DNA of 64,000 bases from Clostridia bacterium. GTDB taxonomy: Bacteria; Bacillota; Clostridia; Oscillospirales; Acutalibacteraceae. This document shows, in pieces, positions 8,541 through 16,793 of this stretch. The position numbers and the translations under genes are program-made. The notes under the pieces were generated by a model. The model saw nothing but the letters and a program-made list of their open reading frames with translations. It had not been told where the DNA came from and made no database searches. Position 1 is the first letter of the stretch, and every line of letters starts with the position of its first letter. The stretch spans positions 1 through 64,000 of the forward strand of contig JAFYOI010000014.1 of the NCBI GenBank assembly GCA_017560255.1, given 5' to 3'.

Positions 8541-8577
8541 AAAAAAACAGCCCCTTGAATAGTTCAAGAGACTGTTT
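8541..8577 (-). terminator. Orphan minus-strand terminator
   Basis: On the minus strand AAACAG...CTTGAA/TTCAAG...CTGTTT forms a two-part stem (8545-8577) followed by a T run (8541-8547). No minus-strand gene lies upstream of it, so the gene it once served may have been lost or replaced when the hydrogenase region arrived. Confidence 0.55.
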
Positions 8578-8662
8578 GATAAATTTACTGTTTTTAATCT
8601 TTTACGAATCGGCTTTCCAACTTTTGACACTTTGAAAAAGAAAGATTTTTGCCATAGTTATG

Positions 8663-8691
8663 TTGACAGCACAAGGGAATTTGGATATAAT
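8663..8691 (+). promoter_or_regulatory. Consensus sigma-A promoter of the hydrogenase operon
   Basis: TTGACA (8663-8668), 17-bp spacer, TATAAT (8686-8691): both hexamers are exact consensus. The predicted transcript starts about 28 bases before the first gene. Confidence 0.9.
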
Positions 8692-8725
8692 ATAAGGTCG
8701 AACAGTAAAATCAACGGAAAAGAGA

Positions 8726-9253
8726 ATGACAATGAAAAAAACTTTATGGATCACCAGAACCGCAGTGCTTATGGCTATGCTGGTGCTGCTTCAGAGCGTC
8801 ACCAAAGCCGGAGGCCAGTTTGTTATCGGTTCTTGTGTGAATGCAGTGCTGGCGGTTGCGGTGTTGTTTTCCGGTCTTTGGTCCGGCGTAACGGTAGCGG
8901 TAATTTCACCGTTTCTTGCCTTCTTTTTGGGGATCGGTCCGCAACTTATCGCTGTTGTTCCGGCAATCGCCGTAGGCAATGTGATTTATGTGCTGATACT
9001 GCATTTTCTGTGTGGTAAAAGAAATCTTCCCATCTGGAGACAGGGAATCGGTTTATTTAGCGCTGCTGCTTGCAAGTTTTTAGCACTCTATTTAATCGTA
9101 GCACAACTTTTGTGCCGCGTTTTGACCCTGTCGGAAAAACAAGTAGCAACTTTTACTGCAATGTTTTCCTGGCCGCAGTTAGTCACAGCGCTGATTGGCG
9201 GAGTTGTGGCGCTGCTTATTGTTCCGACTTTACACAAAGCATTCAGGAGGTAA
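8726..9253 (+). CDS. Multi-spanning membrane protein (ECF S-component-like) beside hydrogenase
   Basis: 175 residues. An N-terminal helix (TRTAVLMAMLVLLQSVTK) is followed by about four more hydrophobic segments with small-residue-rich loops (GGQFVIGSCVNAVLAVAVLFSGLWSGV). The overall pattern recalls the substrate-binding S components of ECF vitamin or metal transporters, or a related small membrane family; this is a resemblance, not a firm match. The start can be ATG 8726 or 8732 after GGAAAAGAG. Only 4 bases separate it from the hydrogenase gene and the two share one promoter and one terminator, so its role is probably tied to that enzyme, for example supply of a cofactor or metal. Confidence 0.65.
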   Translation: MTMKKTLWITRTAVLMAMLVLLQSVTKAGGQFVIGSCVNAVLAVAVLFSGLWSGVTVAVISPFLAFFLGIGPQLIAVVPAIAVGNVIYVLILHFLCGKRNLPIWRQGIGLFSAAACKFLALYLIVAQLLCRVLTLSEKQVATFTAMFSWPQLVTALIGGVVALLIVPTLHKAFRR

Positions 9254-9257
9254 CACA

Positions 9258-10763
9258 ATGAGAGGTATTCCTTCCTTAATTACAGATATTCGTAAGAACG
9301 TATTTACAGCGGTAGCACGTATGGCATACGCCGGTCACGGCTATGAGGGCGTGGACGAGCTGCCCTTTATCATCGTACCCGGTGACCAGCCCTTGCACAG
9401 AGAATCTGTGTTTCTGGAGCGTGCGATTGCCAGCGAGCGTGTTCGTCTGGCTATGGGACTTAACATCCGTCCCGTTCAGTCTCGCCACCTGATGACCGAG
9501 GGTATGGACGAAGCAGCCGTTGCGGAGCAGTATTATACTCCGCCCCTTATCAACATCATCCCCTATGCATGTCACGCTTGTCCGACCAATCAGTATAAGG
9601 TAACCAGCTACTGTCAGAACTGTCTGGCGGCATCGTGCCAGAAGGTCTGCCCCGTGGGTGCCATTACTTTCAAAAACAACCGTTCCTTTATCGATCAGGA
9701 AAAGTGCATCCGTTGCGGCAAGTGTGCCAAGGCGTGTCCCTACAACTCCATCATCCATCTTGAGCGTCCCTGTCAGGTAGCCTGTGGTATGGACGCTATT
9801 ACCTCGGACGAGCACGGCAAAGCGACAATCGATCAGGACAAGTGTGTGGCTTGCGGTCAATGCCTTGTAAACTGTCCTTTTGGTGCGATTGTTGACAAGG
9901 GACAGATTTTTCAGGTTATTCAGTCTATTATCAAGGGCGACAAGGTAATTGCCATTGTTGCACCCGCATTTGTCGGCCAGTTTGGCAAACACTCCACCCC
10001 CGGCAAATTCATTGCCGCTATGAAGAAACTGGGCTTTGCCTATGTCACAGAAGTAGCGATAGGCGCTGATATGTGTACGGTTGCTGAGGCCGAGGACTTC
10101 CTTGAGAAAGTGCCCAGCGAACAGAACTATATGGCAACATCCTGCTGCCCCGCGTGGCATTCCATGATTGAAAAACTCTTCCCAAGCGAAATAAACAAAA
10201 TCTCTATGACATTGACCCCCATGGTTCTTACCGCCCGACTTATGAAGCAGAAGTACCCGCAGAGCAAGGTTGTGTTCGTTGGTCCTTGTGCCGCTAAAAA
10301 ATTGGAGGCAATCCGTGCAGATATCCGCTCGGATGTGGACTTTGTGCTGACCTTTGAGGAATTGCAGGGAATGTTTGAGGCAAAGGAAATTGATTTTGAA
10401 ACCATTGAGCCGATGTACGATATGAACGAAGGCACTGCTGCAGGACGAGGCTTTGCGGTGTCCGGCGGTGTTGCCGGTGCAGTGTCGGATGTAATTCGAA
10501 AGACAAATCCCGATATGCAGGTGCTAACGGCACAAGCTGAGGGCTTGCGTGAATGCCGCAAACTGATGACCCTGGCAAAGGCCGGAAAGTATGACGGCTA
10601 TCTTTTGGAGGGCATGGCGTGTCGTGGCGGATGTGTTGCCGGTGCAGGTACATTACTGCCTGTGCAGACGGCTGCCAATATGGTGATGCGTTACCAAATT
10701 GAAGCTGATACGCAAAGTCCCCTCGATAGCTCATACCGTGATCAGGCAGAGAATTTAAAATAA
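9258..10763 (+). CDS. Monomeric [FeFe]-hydrogenase (group B-like)
   Basis: 501 residues starting at MRGIPSLI after AGGAGG; an upstream in-frame TTG is not used. Reversible H2 oxidation/proton reduction. Cys-rich motifs around residues 100-215 (CQNC...CQKVCP, CIRCGKCAKACP, CVACGQCLVNCP) bind the accessory [4Fe-4S] clusters. The H-cluster domain has L1 TSCCPAW (C296, C297), L2 VGPCAAKK (C344) and L3 EGMACRGGC (C455, C459). TSCCPAW rather than TSCCPGW and the N-terminal arrangement suggest the less studied group B. No maturases HydEFG are in the window. It likely disposes of reducing equivalents through ferredoxin. Its richer G+C and CTG/GGC codon preference differ from the neighbours. Confidence 0.9.
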   Translation: MRGIPSLITDIRKNVFTAVARMAYAGHGYEGVDELPFIIVPGDQPLHRESVFLERAIASERVRLAMGLNIRPVQSRHLMTEGMDEAAVAEQYYTPPLINIIPYACHACPTNQYKVTSYCQNCLAASCQKVCPVGAITFKNNRSFIDQEKCIRCGKCAKACPYNSIIHLERPCQVACGMDAITSDEHGKATIDQDKCVACGQCLVNCPFGAIVDKGQIFQVIQSIIKGDKVIAIVAPAFVGQFGKHSTPGKFIAAMKKLGFAYVTEVAIGADMCTVAEAEDFLEKVPSEQNYMATSCCPAWHSMIEKLFPSEINKISMTLTPMVLTARLMKQKYPQSKVVFVGPCAAKKLEAIRADIRSDVDFVLTFEELQGMFEAKEIDFETIEPMYDMNEGTAAGRGFAVSGGVAGAVSDVIRKTNPDMQVLTAQAEGLRECRKLMTLAKAGKYDGYLLEGMACRGGCVAGAGTLLPVQTAANMVMRYQIEADTQSPLDSSYRDQAENLK

Positions 10764-10778
10764 AAAGTACCATAAGAA

Positions 10779-10810
10779 AAGCGCTGAGCATAAACTCAGC
10801 GCTTTATTAT
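10779..10810 (+). terminator. Rho-independent terminator of the hydrogenase operon
   Basis: AAGCGCTGAG/CTCAGCGCTT, a perfect 10-bp stem with a 6-base loop, followed by TTATTATTTTTT, 16 bases after the hydrogenase stop. The remaining 160 bases to the next gene show nothing further. Confidence 0.92.
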
Positions 10811-10969
10811 TTTTTGTTGGTTTTTGTTCTCCTCTACTCTTCTCTGCCGAAGGAGGAGCAATAGTTGATTATTCGTCTGATTAAAACCACCCTGTAGTTG
10901 GGAGAAACCCTCTGTTTTTGTATAACTAATTTTAAAAACTATATAGTGGACTTATTTAGCAAATGATTT

Positions 10970-11878
10970 TTACAGCAATCCACACGCTCCGCAAACGATT
11001 AAATATACTACGAAAACAGCAGGGCCTATAAGCTCGGCAATAAGCGATTTTGCACTGTGGCCCTTGCGGCGCAACGCAACTGATGCGGCAGTACAGAATA
11101 CCAAAATTGCGGGGAAGAAATAGAATATCTGATGATAAATCTCCGGCCCAGTGCCAACGATGTCACTCAACACTGCTGCAACTGTAACAAACGGCAAAAG
11201 TGTAGCGCAGACAGCAAAATTCAAAACAATGGTAGCAATATCAACGGGTTTGAACTTTGATTTATTTTCTCTTTTTACAAAAATAATGATAGCAACCACT
11301 GTAAGAATCGCAGCAATCAATGTTGGAAATACAACCGCATGGCTAAAATGGGATATATGTGAGAAAACGAATGAATTTTCAATAGCCTGAGGAAGTTCCC
11401 AAGAAACTAATTCAACATCAAACTTTCCAAGTGTTTCCGGATCGCTATACTCATAGCCCTCATCCTTATCAAAAACGGCAACGTAAGGCTCAGAAACGAC
11501 ATCACTGTACCGCTCACCGAAGTCACCGTCACCCATAAGATAATCGGAAGTAAAAATAAACACAACGCACAATTCAAGATTATCTTTTGTTGCGATAACG
11601 TGTTCACTTGAACCGTCTTCAGAACTATCCGAAATATATGAACCCTCGTAACACCTGTCAGCGGGGTCATAATCATCGCCGGTGTTCGTAAACTTGCATC
11701 TGTAAATGCCTTCAATTGTTTTTGTTTCACCATTGAGTTTATAAGTTGCGGAGTAATTGAAATCATGCTCAGTTATGGTAGGAATCCTCACAACACCAGT
11801 GAAAATACTAACCACAATTGCAACAATAATACCGATCACGATAATCAATACAGGGAGTTTCATTGTTTTGTTTTTCAT
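10970..11878 (-). CDS. Membrane protein with extracytoplasmic domain, unknown function
   Basis: 302 residues. An N-terminal helix (LPVLIIVIGIIVAIVVSIF) is followed by an acidic extracytoplasmic domain of about 150 residues (RCKFTNTGDDYDPADRC, DGSSEHV) and then four membrane helices from about residue 180 (VVFPTLIAAILTVVAIIIFV to the C-terminus). No family recognised. It starts at MKNKTMKLP after AAGGAG and lies only 17 bases after the STAS-phosphotransferase gene, so it is probably the last gene of the partner-switching operon. It could be an input or output component of that pathway; this is inference from position. Confidence 0.6.
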   Translation of the reverse strand: MKNKTMKLPVLIIVIGIIVAIVVSIFTGVVRIPTITEHDFNYSATYKLNGETKTIEGIYRCKFTNTGDDYDPADRCYEGSYISDSSEDGSSEHVIATKDNLELCVVFIFTSDYLMGDGDFGERYSDVVSEPYVAVFDKDEGYEYSDPETLGKFDVELVSWELPQAIENSFVFSHISHFSHAVVFPTLIAAILTVVAIIIFVKRENKSKFKPVDIATIVLNFAVCATLLPFVTVAAVLSDIVGTGPEIYHQIFYFFPAILVFCTAASVALRRKGHSAKSLIAELIGPAVFVVYLIVCGACGLL

Positions 11879-11895
11879 TGTTTTTCTCCTTTGCT

Positions 11896-13068
11896 TTAGA
11901 AATAAAGACTATCGGTTTTTTCAAGAAGAATTGCTAACATTTCCTTGCATCTCTTGATTTTTGCGGCGCTGTCCGACTCTTCAGGCCGGCGAGCAGCACG
12001 GCGAAGCATACGGGTATAACCGATTATCATTGCTTTTTCTGCAACTGACTTACACACTGATTCATCATCAGTACCCAAATACATTTTAAGAGACATATTC
12101 CAGAATCGTTCCGCTGTTTCAAAACTGTAGCCAAAGAAGTCAATCATATTTTGATGGTCAAGTTCGGAATATCCGACAAACGCATTGAACATAGAACCAA
12201 GTTCAAACACGGGGTGCCCCATACACAGGGTATCCATATCGATGAGCAAAGGCTCTCCGTTTTGTACCATAATGTTATTGGTGTGATAGTCACCGTGCAT
12301 CAGCGTATTCTGTTTGGGGACGGCTTCAATTAAAGCACAAAGTTTTTCGCCTTGCTCTTCGGGAATATAAGCAGAAACAAACTTAGCCCATTCAAGAGCA
12401 ATTTCCTTCATGTCGGGAACTTCGCCGTCCTCCACCTTGATAGCGTGAATACTTTTCAGCATATCAATATAATACTTAGCCGCTTCAGAGATATCTTCAG
12501 GGTTATTGCAAATCAGTTTTGTTACGCTGACCGCATTCAGAAGTTCTGTAACTGTGCCATATCCGTCACCCACACGAACGATGCCATAAGGAATAGCGGT
12601 ATTGATACCGAGGACGAATGCCCTTCTTGCGTTTTCCCGTTCCTGTTTGATTTCAGGCAACGCATCCTTTGCAAAATAGGTCTTGATAATGGTTTCATCA
12701 TCATAGCGATAAACAGCACCGTTAGCACCCTTTGCGATAAACTCACAACCATCTACACTCATTCTCTGATACGCCTTTTCAATAGTAACCATATCGGTAA
12801 AGCCGGTCATATCAAACACTTCGTAAACATCTGCCGCAACATTGATAATTGCCAGTTTGGGTTCTTCTTTTCTGAGCCTTAAAATCACACGCAATCCCGC
12901 GGAAGATATGTACTCTAACCTATCGGCATCAATAACGGTATGCTTCCCGGGGTTATCGTTTTTTATTTCGAAAATCTTTCCCTCTGCTTCTGCTGCGTTG
13001 GAGGCATCTATTCTGCCCTCAACTGCTATATAGAGAATGTCTTTATCTATGCGATACGTAATATTCAT
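11896..13068 (-). CDS. STAS domain fused to APH-type phosphotransferase
   Basis: 390 residues from MNITYRID; the ATG lies 4 bases after the previous stop, with GAGGAG inside the end of that gene, so the longer frame to 13092 is rejected. Residues 1-110 are a STAS domain like anti-sigma factor antagonists, with the conserved phosphorylatable Ser in YISSAGLRVIL. Residues about 115-390 form an aminoglycoside-phosphotransferase/choline-kinase fold: GANGAVYRYDDETIIKTYF (nucleotide binding, Lys), H258-G-D260 YHTNN catalytic loop and LIDMDTL metal site. Such phosphotransferase domains resemble family TIGR02172. Fusion suggests that STAS binding or phosphorylation gates a small-molecule or protein kinase. 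Substrate unknown. Confidence 0.82.
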   Translation of the reverse strand: MNITYRIDKDILYIAVEGRIDASNAAEAEGKIFEIKNDNPGKHTVIDADRLEYISSAGLRVILRLRKEEPKLAIINVAADVYEVFDMTGFTDMVTIEKAYQRMSVDGCEFIAKGANGAVYRYDDETIIKTYFAKDALPEIKQERENARRAFVLGINTAIPYGIVRVGDGYGTVTELLNAVSVTKLICNNPEDISEAAKYYIDMLKSIHAIKVEDGEVPDMKEIALEWAKFVSAYIPEEQGEKLCALIEAVPKQNTLMHGDYHTNNIMVQNGEPLLIDMDTLCMGHPVFELGSMFNAFVGYSELDHQNMIDFFGYSFETAERFWNMSLKMYLGTDDESVCKSVAEKAMIIGYTRMLRRAARRPEESDSAAKIKRCKEMLAILLEKTDSLYF

Positions 13069-13072
13069 TTGC

Positions 13073-13636
13073 TTAAACTCCTCTGAAAACAATTTCGGTA
13101 AGCGTTTTATATTCGAGCCATGCCGGTGTATGTGACAAGCGCTCGGTGTATTTAACTATGGAGCGATAATACCAAGCCTGCTCATTTATATCCTTTTGGT
13201 TGAATCTTTGCCACATATTGTTGCCATCAACTTTCCATTCACGGTAAAGGGAGCGCATGTTGGCAAGTTTGTCACCCAGCCATACTATAAGAATCGCTAT
13301 ATCGTCAGTATTTTTTAACACTTCAAGCGATTCTTCCTTGCGGATTCTCCATGTGTCAGCAGGCGGTAAACCCTCTCGCTTATCCTCGGTTTCAGACTGC
13401 ACAAGTTCCTGAACGCGCTTTCCGAATTTTTCTCCTATTTCTTCAATCGTAACGCCCGCATCCTCTACGACGTCGTGCAGAGCCGCTGCTGCGATAAGAT
13501 TCTGGTCATCCGTCATTGTGCCGACAATAACGGCCGCTTCTATTGGATGCAATATGTATGGCGACTCACTTTTTTTGCGTCGCATTCCGTCGTGAGCCTT
13601 TACTGCAAATGCGATTGCTTCGCTTACAAGTTCCAT
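13073..13636 (-). CDS. SpoT/MESH1-like HD-domain phosphohydrolase
   Basis: 187 residues, a stand-alone HD domain similar to the (p)ppGpp hydrolase half of RelA/SpoT: A-H15-DGMRRK, YILHPIEAA, the metal-binding H54-D55 in ALHDVVEDA, and LGDKLANMR for the last ligand. No synthetase or TGS domain. Known relatives remove pyrophosphate from (p)ppGpp or cleave related nucleotides using Mn2+. Its ATG overlaps the stop of the STAS gene and its own 3' end carries the ribosome binding site for the STAS-phosphotransferase, so it is tightly coupled to the partner-switching genes. The substrate in this organism is inferred only from the family. Confidence 0.82.
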   Translation of the reverse strand: MELVSEAIAFAVKAHDGMRRKKSESPYILHPIEAAVIVGTMTDDQNLIAAAALHDVVEDAGVTIEEIGEKFGKRVQELVQSETEDKREGLPPADTWRIRKEESLEVLKNTDDIAILIVWLGDKLANMRSLYREWKVDGNNMWQRFNQKDINEQAWYYRSIVKYTERLSHTPAWLEYKTLTEIVFRGV

Positions 13637-13932
13637 TATTCAATCACCAAAATGTCAGCAAATCCGGTCATTTCAAAGACTCCCATAACATCTTCACAAA
13701 CGTTAATAACCTTCATTGAACCAATCTTCTGCATTTTCTTCTGTGCGCTGAGAATCACACGAAGACCTGCGCTGGAGATATACTCCATGCCCTTTACGTC
13801 AAGGACAAGGTTTTTGGTGTCTCCGATATCCTCATTGATGGTTTTATCAAGTGCAGGGGCTGTAATGGTATCAAGTCTTCCTACAATCTCGATGACAGTT
13901 TCTTCCTGTTTTTTCTTGATTTCAATAGTCAT
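13636..13932 (-). CDS. Anti-sigma factor antagonist (STAS, RsbV/SpoIIAA type)
   Basis: 98 residues, a complete single STAS domain: EETVIEIVGRLDTITAPAL, LVLDVKGMEYISSAGLRVIL with the conserved Ser that is phosphorylated by RsbW-type kinases, and a C-terminal MTGFADILVIE. Start after AAAGGAG. It lies 15 bases after the gene for the phosphatase/kinase polypeptide, which contains both a PP2C domain able to dephosphorylate it and an RsbW-like kinase able to phosphorylate it. No sigma factor of the SigB/SigF type is adjacent, so the downstream target may not be a sigma factor. Confidence 0.9.
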   Translation of the reverse strand: MTIEIKKKQEETVIEIVGRLDTITAPALDKTINEDIGDTKNLVLDVKGMEYISSAGLRVILSAQKKMQKIGSMKVINVCEDVMGVFEMTGFADILVIE

Positions 13933-13947
13933 ACGAATAAATCTCCT

Positions 13948-16782
13948 TTATATTTTTTTGGTCATAGTCAGAATATTCTCGCCGTTCTCATAAGCGTACG
14001 TGAGAGAATCCATAGTCTTCTTTGCGATAAAAATTCCAAGTCCACCGATTTCACGTTCCTCGGCAGAGAGGGTGATATCCGGGTCCGCTTTTTTGAGCGG
14101 ATCAAAAGGAACACCCTTATCCGTCACGCGAAACGTAATGGCACGGGTTTCCCCATCAAAGCCAATGTGAAGCGTCATATCACCGATGCTTTCCGGGTAG
14201 GCGTAGCGAGCAATATTGACGAATACTTCTTCAATAGCAACACAGATTGCCGTTTGGATTTTCATGGGGCATTCAAGGGTTTCAAGCGTTTGCTCTACAA
14301 AGCCGAGCACGTCAGATAACGATTCGGTTTTTGCAGGAAACGTTTGATTCGTCATACGCTCACCTCCTTTTTTCGGTTTATAATCAAGCATCAACATTGT
14401 AATATCATCAAACTGTGGCGCTTCACCCACAAATTCATCGATATCGGCTTTCAATGATGGTAAAAGTTCAGTTGGTTGCATTGAGGCGTTACGGTTCATA
14501 AATGACAGCAATCTATCCTCACCGTAAAGCCTGTTCTCCACATTTGTAGCCTCGGGCACACCATCCGTGTATAAAAACAATCGGTCGCCCTCGTTTAACG
14601 TAATTTCACCGACCCGATAATGAACTCCCTCCATACCTGCAAGAACAAATCCTGCACGAGTTTTCAGGTATTCAAATGAGCTGTCGGCACGCTTTAACAG
14701 GGGCGGATTGTGACCTGCATTGGCAAACTGCACGTTGCCTGTGGTTAAGTCCAGAACACCCATCCACGCGGTGACGAACATACCCGATTCATTATTTTCA
14801 CAAAGTTTTTCATTTGCCTTTGTAAAAATATCATTTACCGTCATACCGCTTTCTGCCAAGTCCTTGATGATGGTTTTTGCAGTCATCATAAACATTGCGG
14901 CAGGGATTCCCTTGCCTGAAACATCGGCTGCAAGGAAAGCCACGGTTGTATCGTTCAACTTGTAGAAATCGTAAAAATCACCGCCGACTTCTTTAGCAGC
15001 GATCATCTGCGCACAGATACTAAAATCTTCATTTTGCGGGAAGTTAGTAGGAAGCGCCGAAAGTTGTATTTGTTTAGCGTATTCCAGTTCCTTGTCAATA
15101 CGGGCAGCCGCTTCCGCAATATAGCGTTTGAGAGTAGAAACCGTAGAGTTAATATCATCTGAAAGCGACGAAAATTCCTCATTGGAACGAACGTCTACGG
15201 TTACATTCAAATCACCCTCGGTGATTCTGCCTAGCGTGGAGTTGATTTTCTTTAAATTATTGATAATAACACGCTTTATCAGTATATAGATAAATACAAA
15301 CAAAGCGGCGAAGATAAGCACCTGCATAAAGATGCTTGTATAAAGAGAAGCGTCACGCATAAACATCGCTTCCGCTTCGGGCATTGCGGCAATAATGCAG
15401 TAACCTTCAATGAACTTGAACACGTAGATATATTTTTCACTCAAAGAAGTGTTGCCGTCAACAATATCCGCATAATAAAGTGTTGTAGCGGTTTTACCTT
15501 CTTTCATTTCGACGGGTGGATTGATTCCTATTGTAGAAATCGGGAGACCCGCGTAATCATTGTCAATTACCATAGAAAGTTTATCGTCACAAACCGCAAC
15601 GAAACCTCCCGTGCCGACGTGTCGATTTTTTGTAACGTCAACCACGAACTCGTTGAGCATCTCGTGAAACTGCTCTGCATCGTAGCCAACCTGAATAAAT
15701 CCGCCAACCTCCAAGTTGATCGCTGCATATTTTCTCCAGACAGATTCATCTTTTCCTCGGGGGCTATACTGCTGCACAAAAGAATCCTGAACTCTCAAGG
15801 TGTCAACAAACTCTTTGGATTGCTCCTTGCTTTTCATATCGTAGTTTATGCTGTCAGTTTCTGTGGATTTTTGGATTATTCCGTCCGAACTTACGACATT
15901 TATTTCCACGACGTTGTATTTATCTGCAATTTCCAACAGCGATGCAGCGGGATTCATTTCATATTCAGTTCTGACACCCTCGGCAATACTGAGAAGTTGT
16001 GCATCGGATTTTCCTTTAACATCAGCCTCAACGTCATTCATTGCGGCAGTAAACACTTCCTGCGTTTCAATACGTACCATTCCGTTCTGAAGGAAAAAGG
16101 TAAAGGTGCTTGTAACAAGGTAAGCAACAACAATACACAAAAGAAGCCATCGTTGAAAAGTATTTGCAATACGTTCTTTACCCTTCTTTCGTATAAAACG
16201 CTCCCGACTTAACAGGGAAACAATGACAATTGCCAGACCAACAGCAACAGCGTTGCCGATAACCATCGGAATCGTTGCACCTTTAACAAACTTGAACGCA
16301 TCGGAGGAATTATCCATATTAGTAATAAATATGAGAATCATATGAACAACTTCACACACTACAGCGATACAGAAGCCATAGCCCCAAGTGGGCTTTTTAT
16401 TATCAAACATCAGTTTCCTGAGCCCTGCAGCCATAAAACCTGCAAGAACAGTGGCAATACTGCATGCGAGCCGTGTATAAGTGCTTGCCCCCCAATACAC
16501 AGAGAACCAGCGATAAAGACCGCCGATAAATCCCGAAACAATGCCTGCGGGAGCACCGAATATAAGTCCTGCAGAGAGCGGTGCGGCATCTCGTACGTTT
16601 ACAACGGCACCGAGCCAATCCACACCATAACTTGATGAAAAAGCGCAAGCGCATCCAAAAATTACACCGATAATAATTTGCTTGGATACGTAGGACATTT
16701 TGCCCAGCCGGGTATATTTATCCGCTAAATACACACCGAAAACGAGAACACAATTGAGAAATATCGGAATAAAAAGTTTCAT
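13948..16782 (-). CDS. Sensor, SpoIIE-type PP2C phosphatase and RsbW-type kinase in one protein
   Basis: 944 residues. N-terminal 5TM region of LytS type (about 1-190; NVRDAAPLSAGLIFGAP, GGLYRW), a membrane helix near 215, an extracytoplasmic sensing domain (about 235-480), another helix (about 490-510), a HAMP-like linker, and a PP2C/SpoIIE domain (about 585-780; EVGGDFYDF, DVSGKGIPAAM, GHNPPLL, DDITMLML). The last 135 residues form an RsbW/SpoIIAB HATPase (VAIEEVFVNIARYAYP, GGLGIFIAKKTMD). Normally these opposing enzymes are separate proteins. At 14355 an internal ATG (MTNQTF) follows AAGGAGGTGAGCGT, so the kinase could also be made alone. Downstream STAS proteins are the presumed substrates. 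Confidence 0.88.
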   Translation of the reverse strand: MKLFIPIFLNCVLVFGVYLADKYTRLGKMSYVSKQIIIGVIFGCACAFSSSYGVDWLGAVVNVRDAAPLSAGLIFGAPAGIVSGFIGGLYRWFSVYWGASTYTRLACSIATVLAGFMAAGLRKLMFDNKKPTWGYGFCIAVVCEVVHMILIFITNMDNSSDAFKFVKGATIPMVIGNAVAVGLAIVIVSLLSRERFIRKKGKERIANTFQRWLLLCIVVAYLVTSTFTFFLQNGMVRIETQEVFTAAMNDVEADVKGKSDAQLLSIAEGVRTEYEMNPAASLLEIADKYNVVEINVVSSDGIIQKSTETDSINYDMKSKEQSKEFVDTLRVQDSFVQQYSPRGKDESVWRKYAAINLEVGGFIQVGYDAEQFHEMLNEFVVDVTKNRHVGTGGFVAVCDDKLSMVIDNDYAGLPISTIGINPPVEMKEGKTATTLYYADIVDGNTSLSEKYIYVFKFIEGYCIIAAMPEAEAMFMRDASLYTSIFMQVLIFAALFVFIYILIKRVIINNLKKINSTLGRITEGDLNVTVDVRSNEEFSSLSDDINSTVSTLKRYIAEAAARIDKELEYAKQIQLSALPTNFPQNEDFSICAQMIAAKEVGGDFYDFYKLNDTTVAFLAADVSGKGIPAAMFMMTAKTIIKDLAESGMTVNDIFTKANEKLCENNESGMFVTAWMGVLDLTTGNVQFANAGHNPPLLKRADSSFEYLKTRAGFVLAGMEGVHYRVGEITLNEGDRLFLYTDGVPEATNVENRLYGEDRLLSFMNRNASMQPTELLPSLKADIDEFVGEAPQFDDITMLMLDYKPKKGGERMTNQTFPAKTESLSDVLGFVEQTLETLECPMKIQTAICVAIEEVFVNIARYAYPESIGDMTLHIGFDGETRAITFRVTDKGVPFDPLKKADPDITLSAEEREIGGLGIFIAKKTMDSLTYAYENGENILTMTKKI

Positions 16783-16793
16783 ATATGTCCCCC

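Noticed and set aside
9195-9257. Longer hydrogenase start
   Set aside because: It overlaps the membrane protein gene; MRGIPSLI after AGGAGG is the family start.
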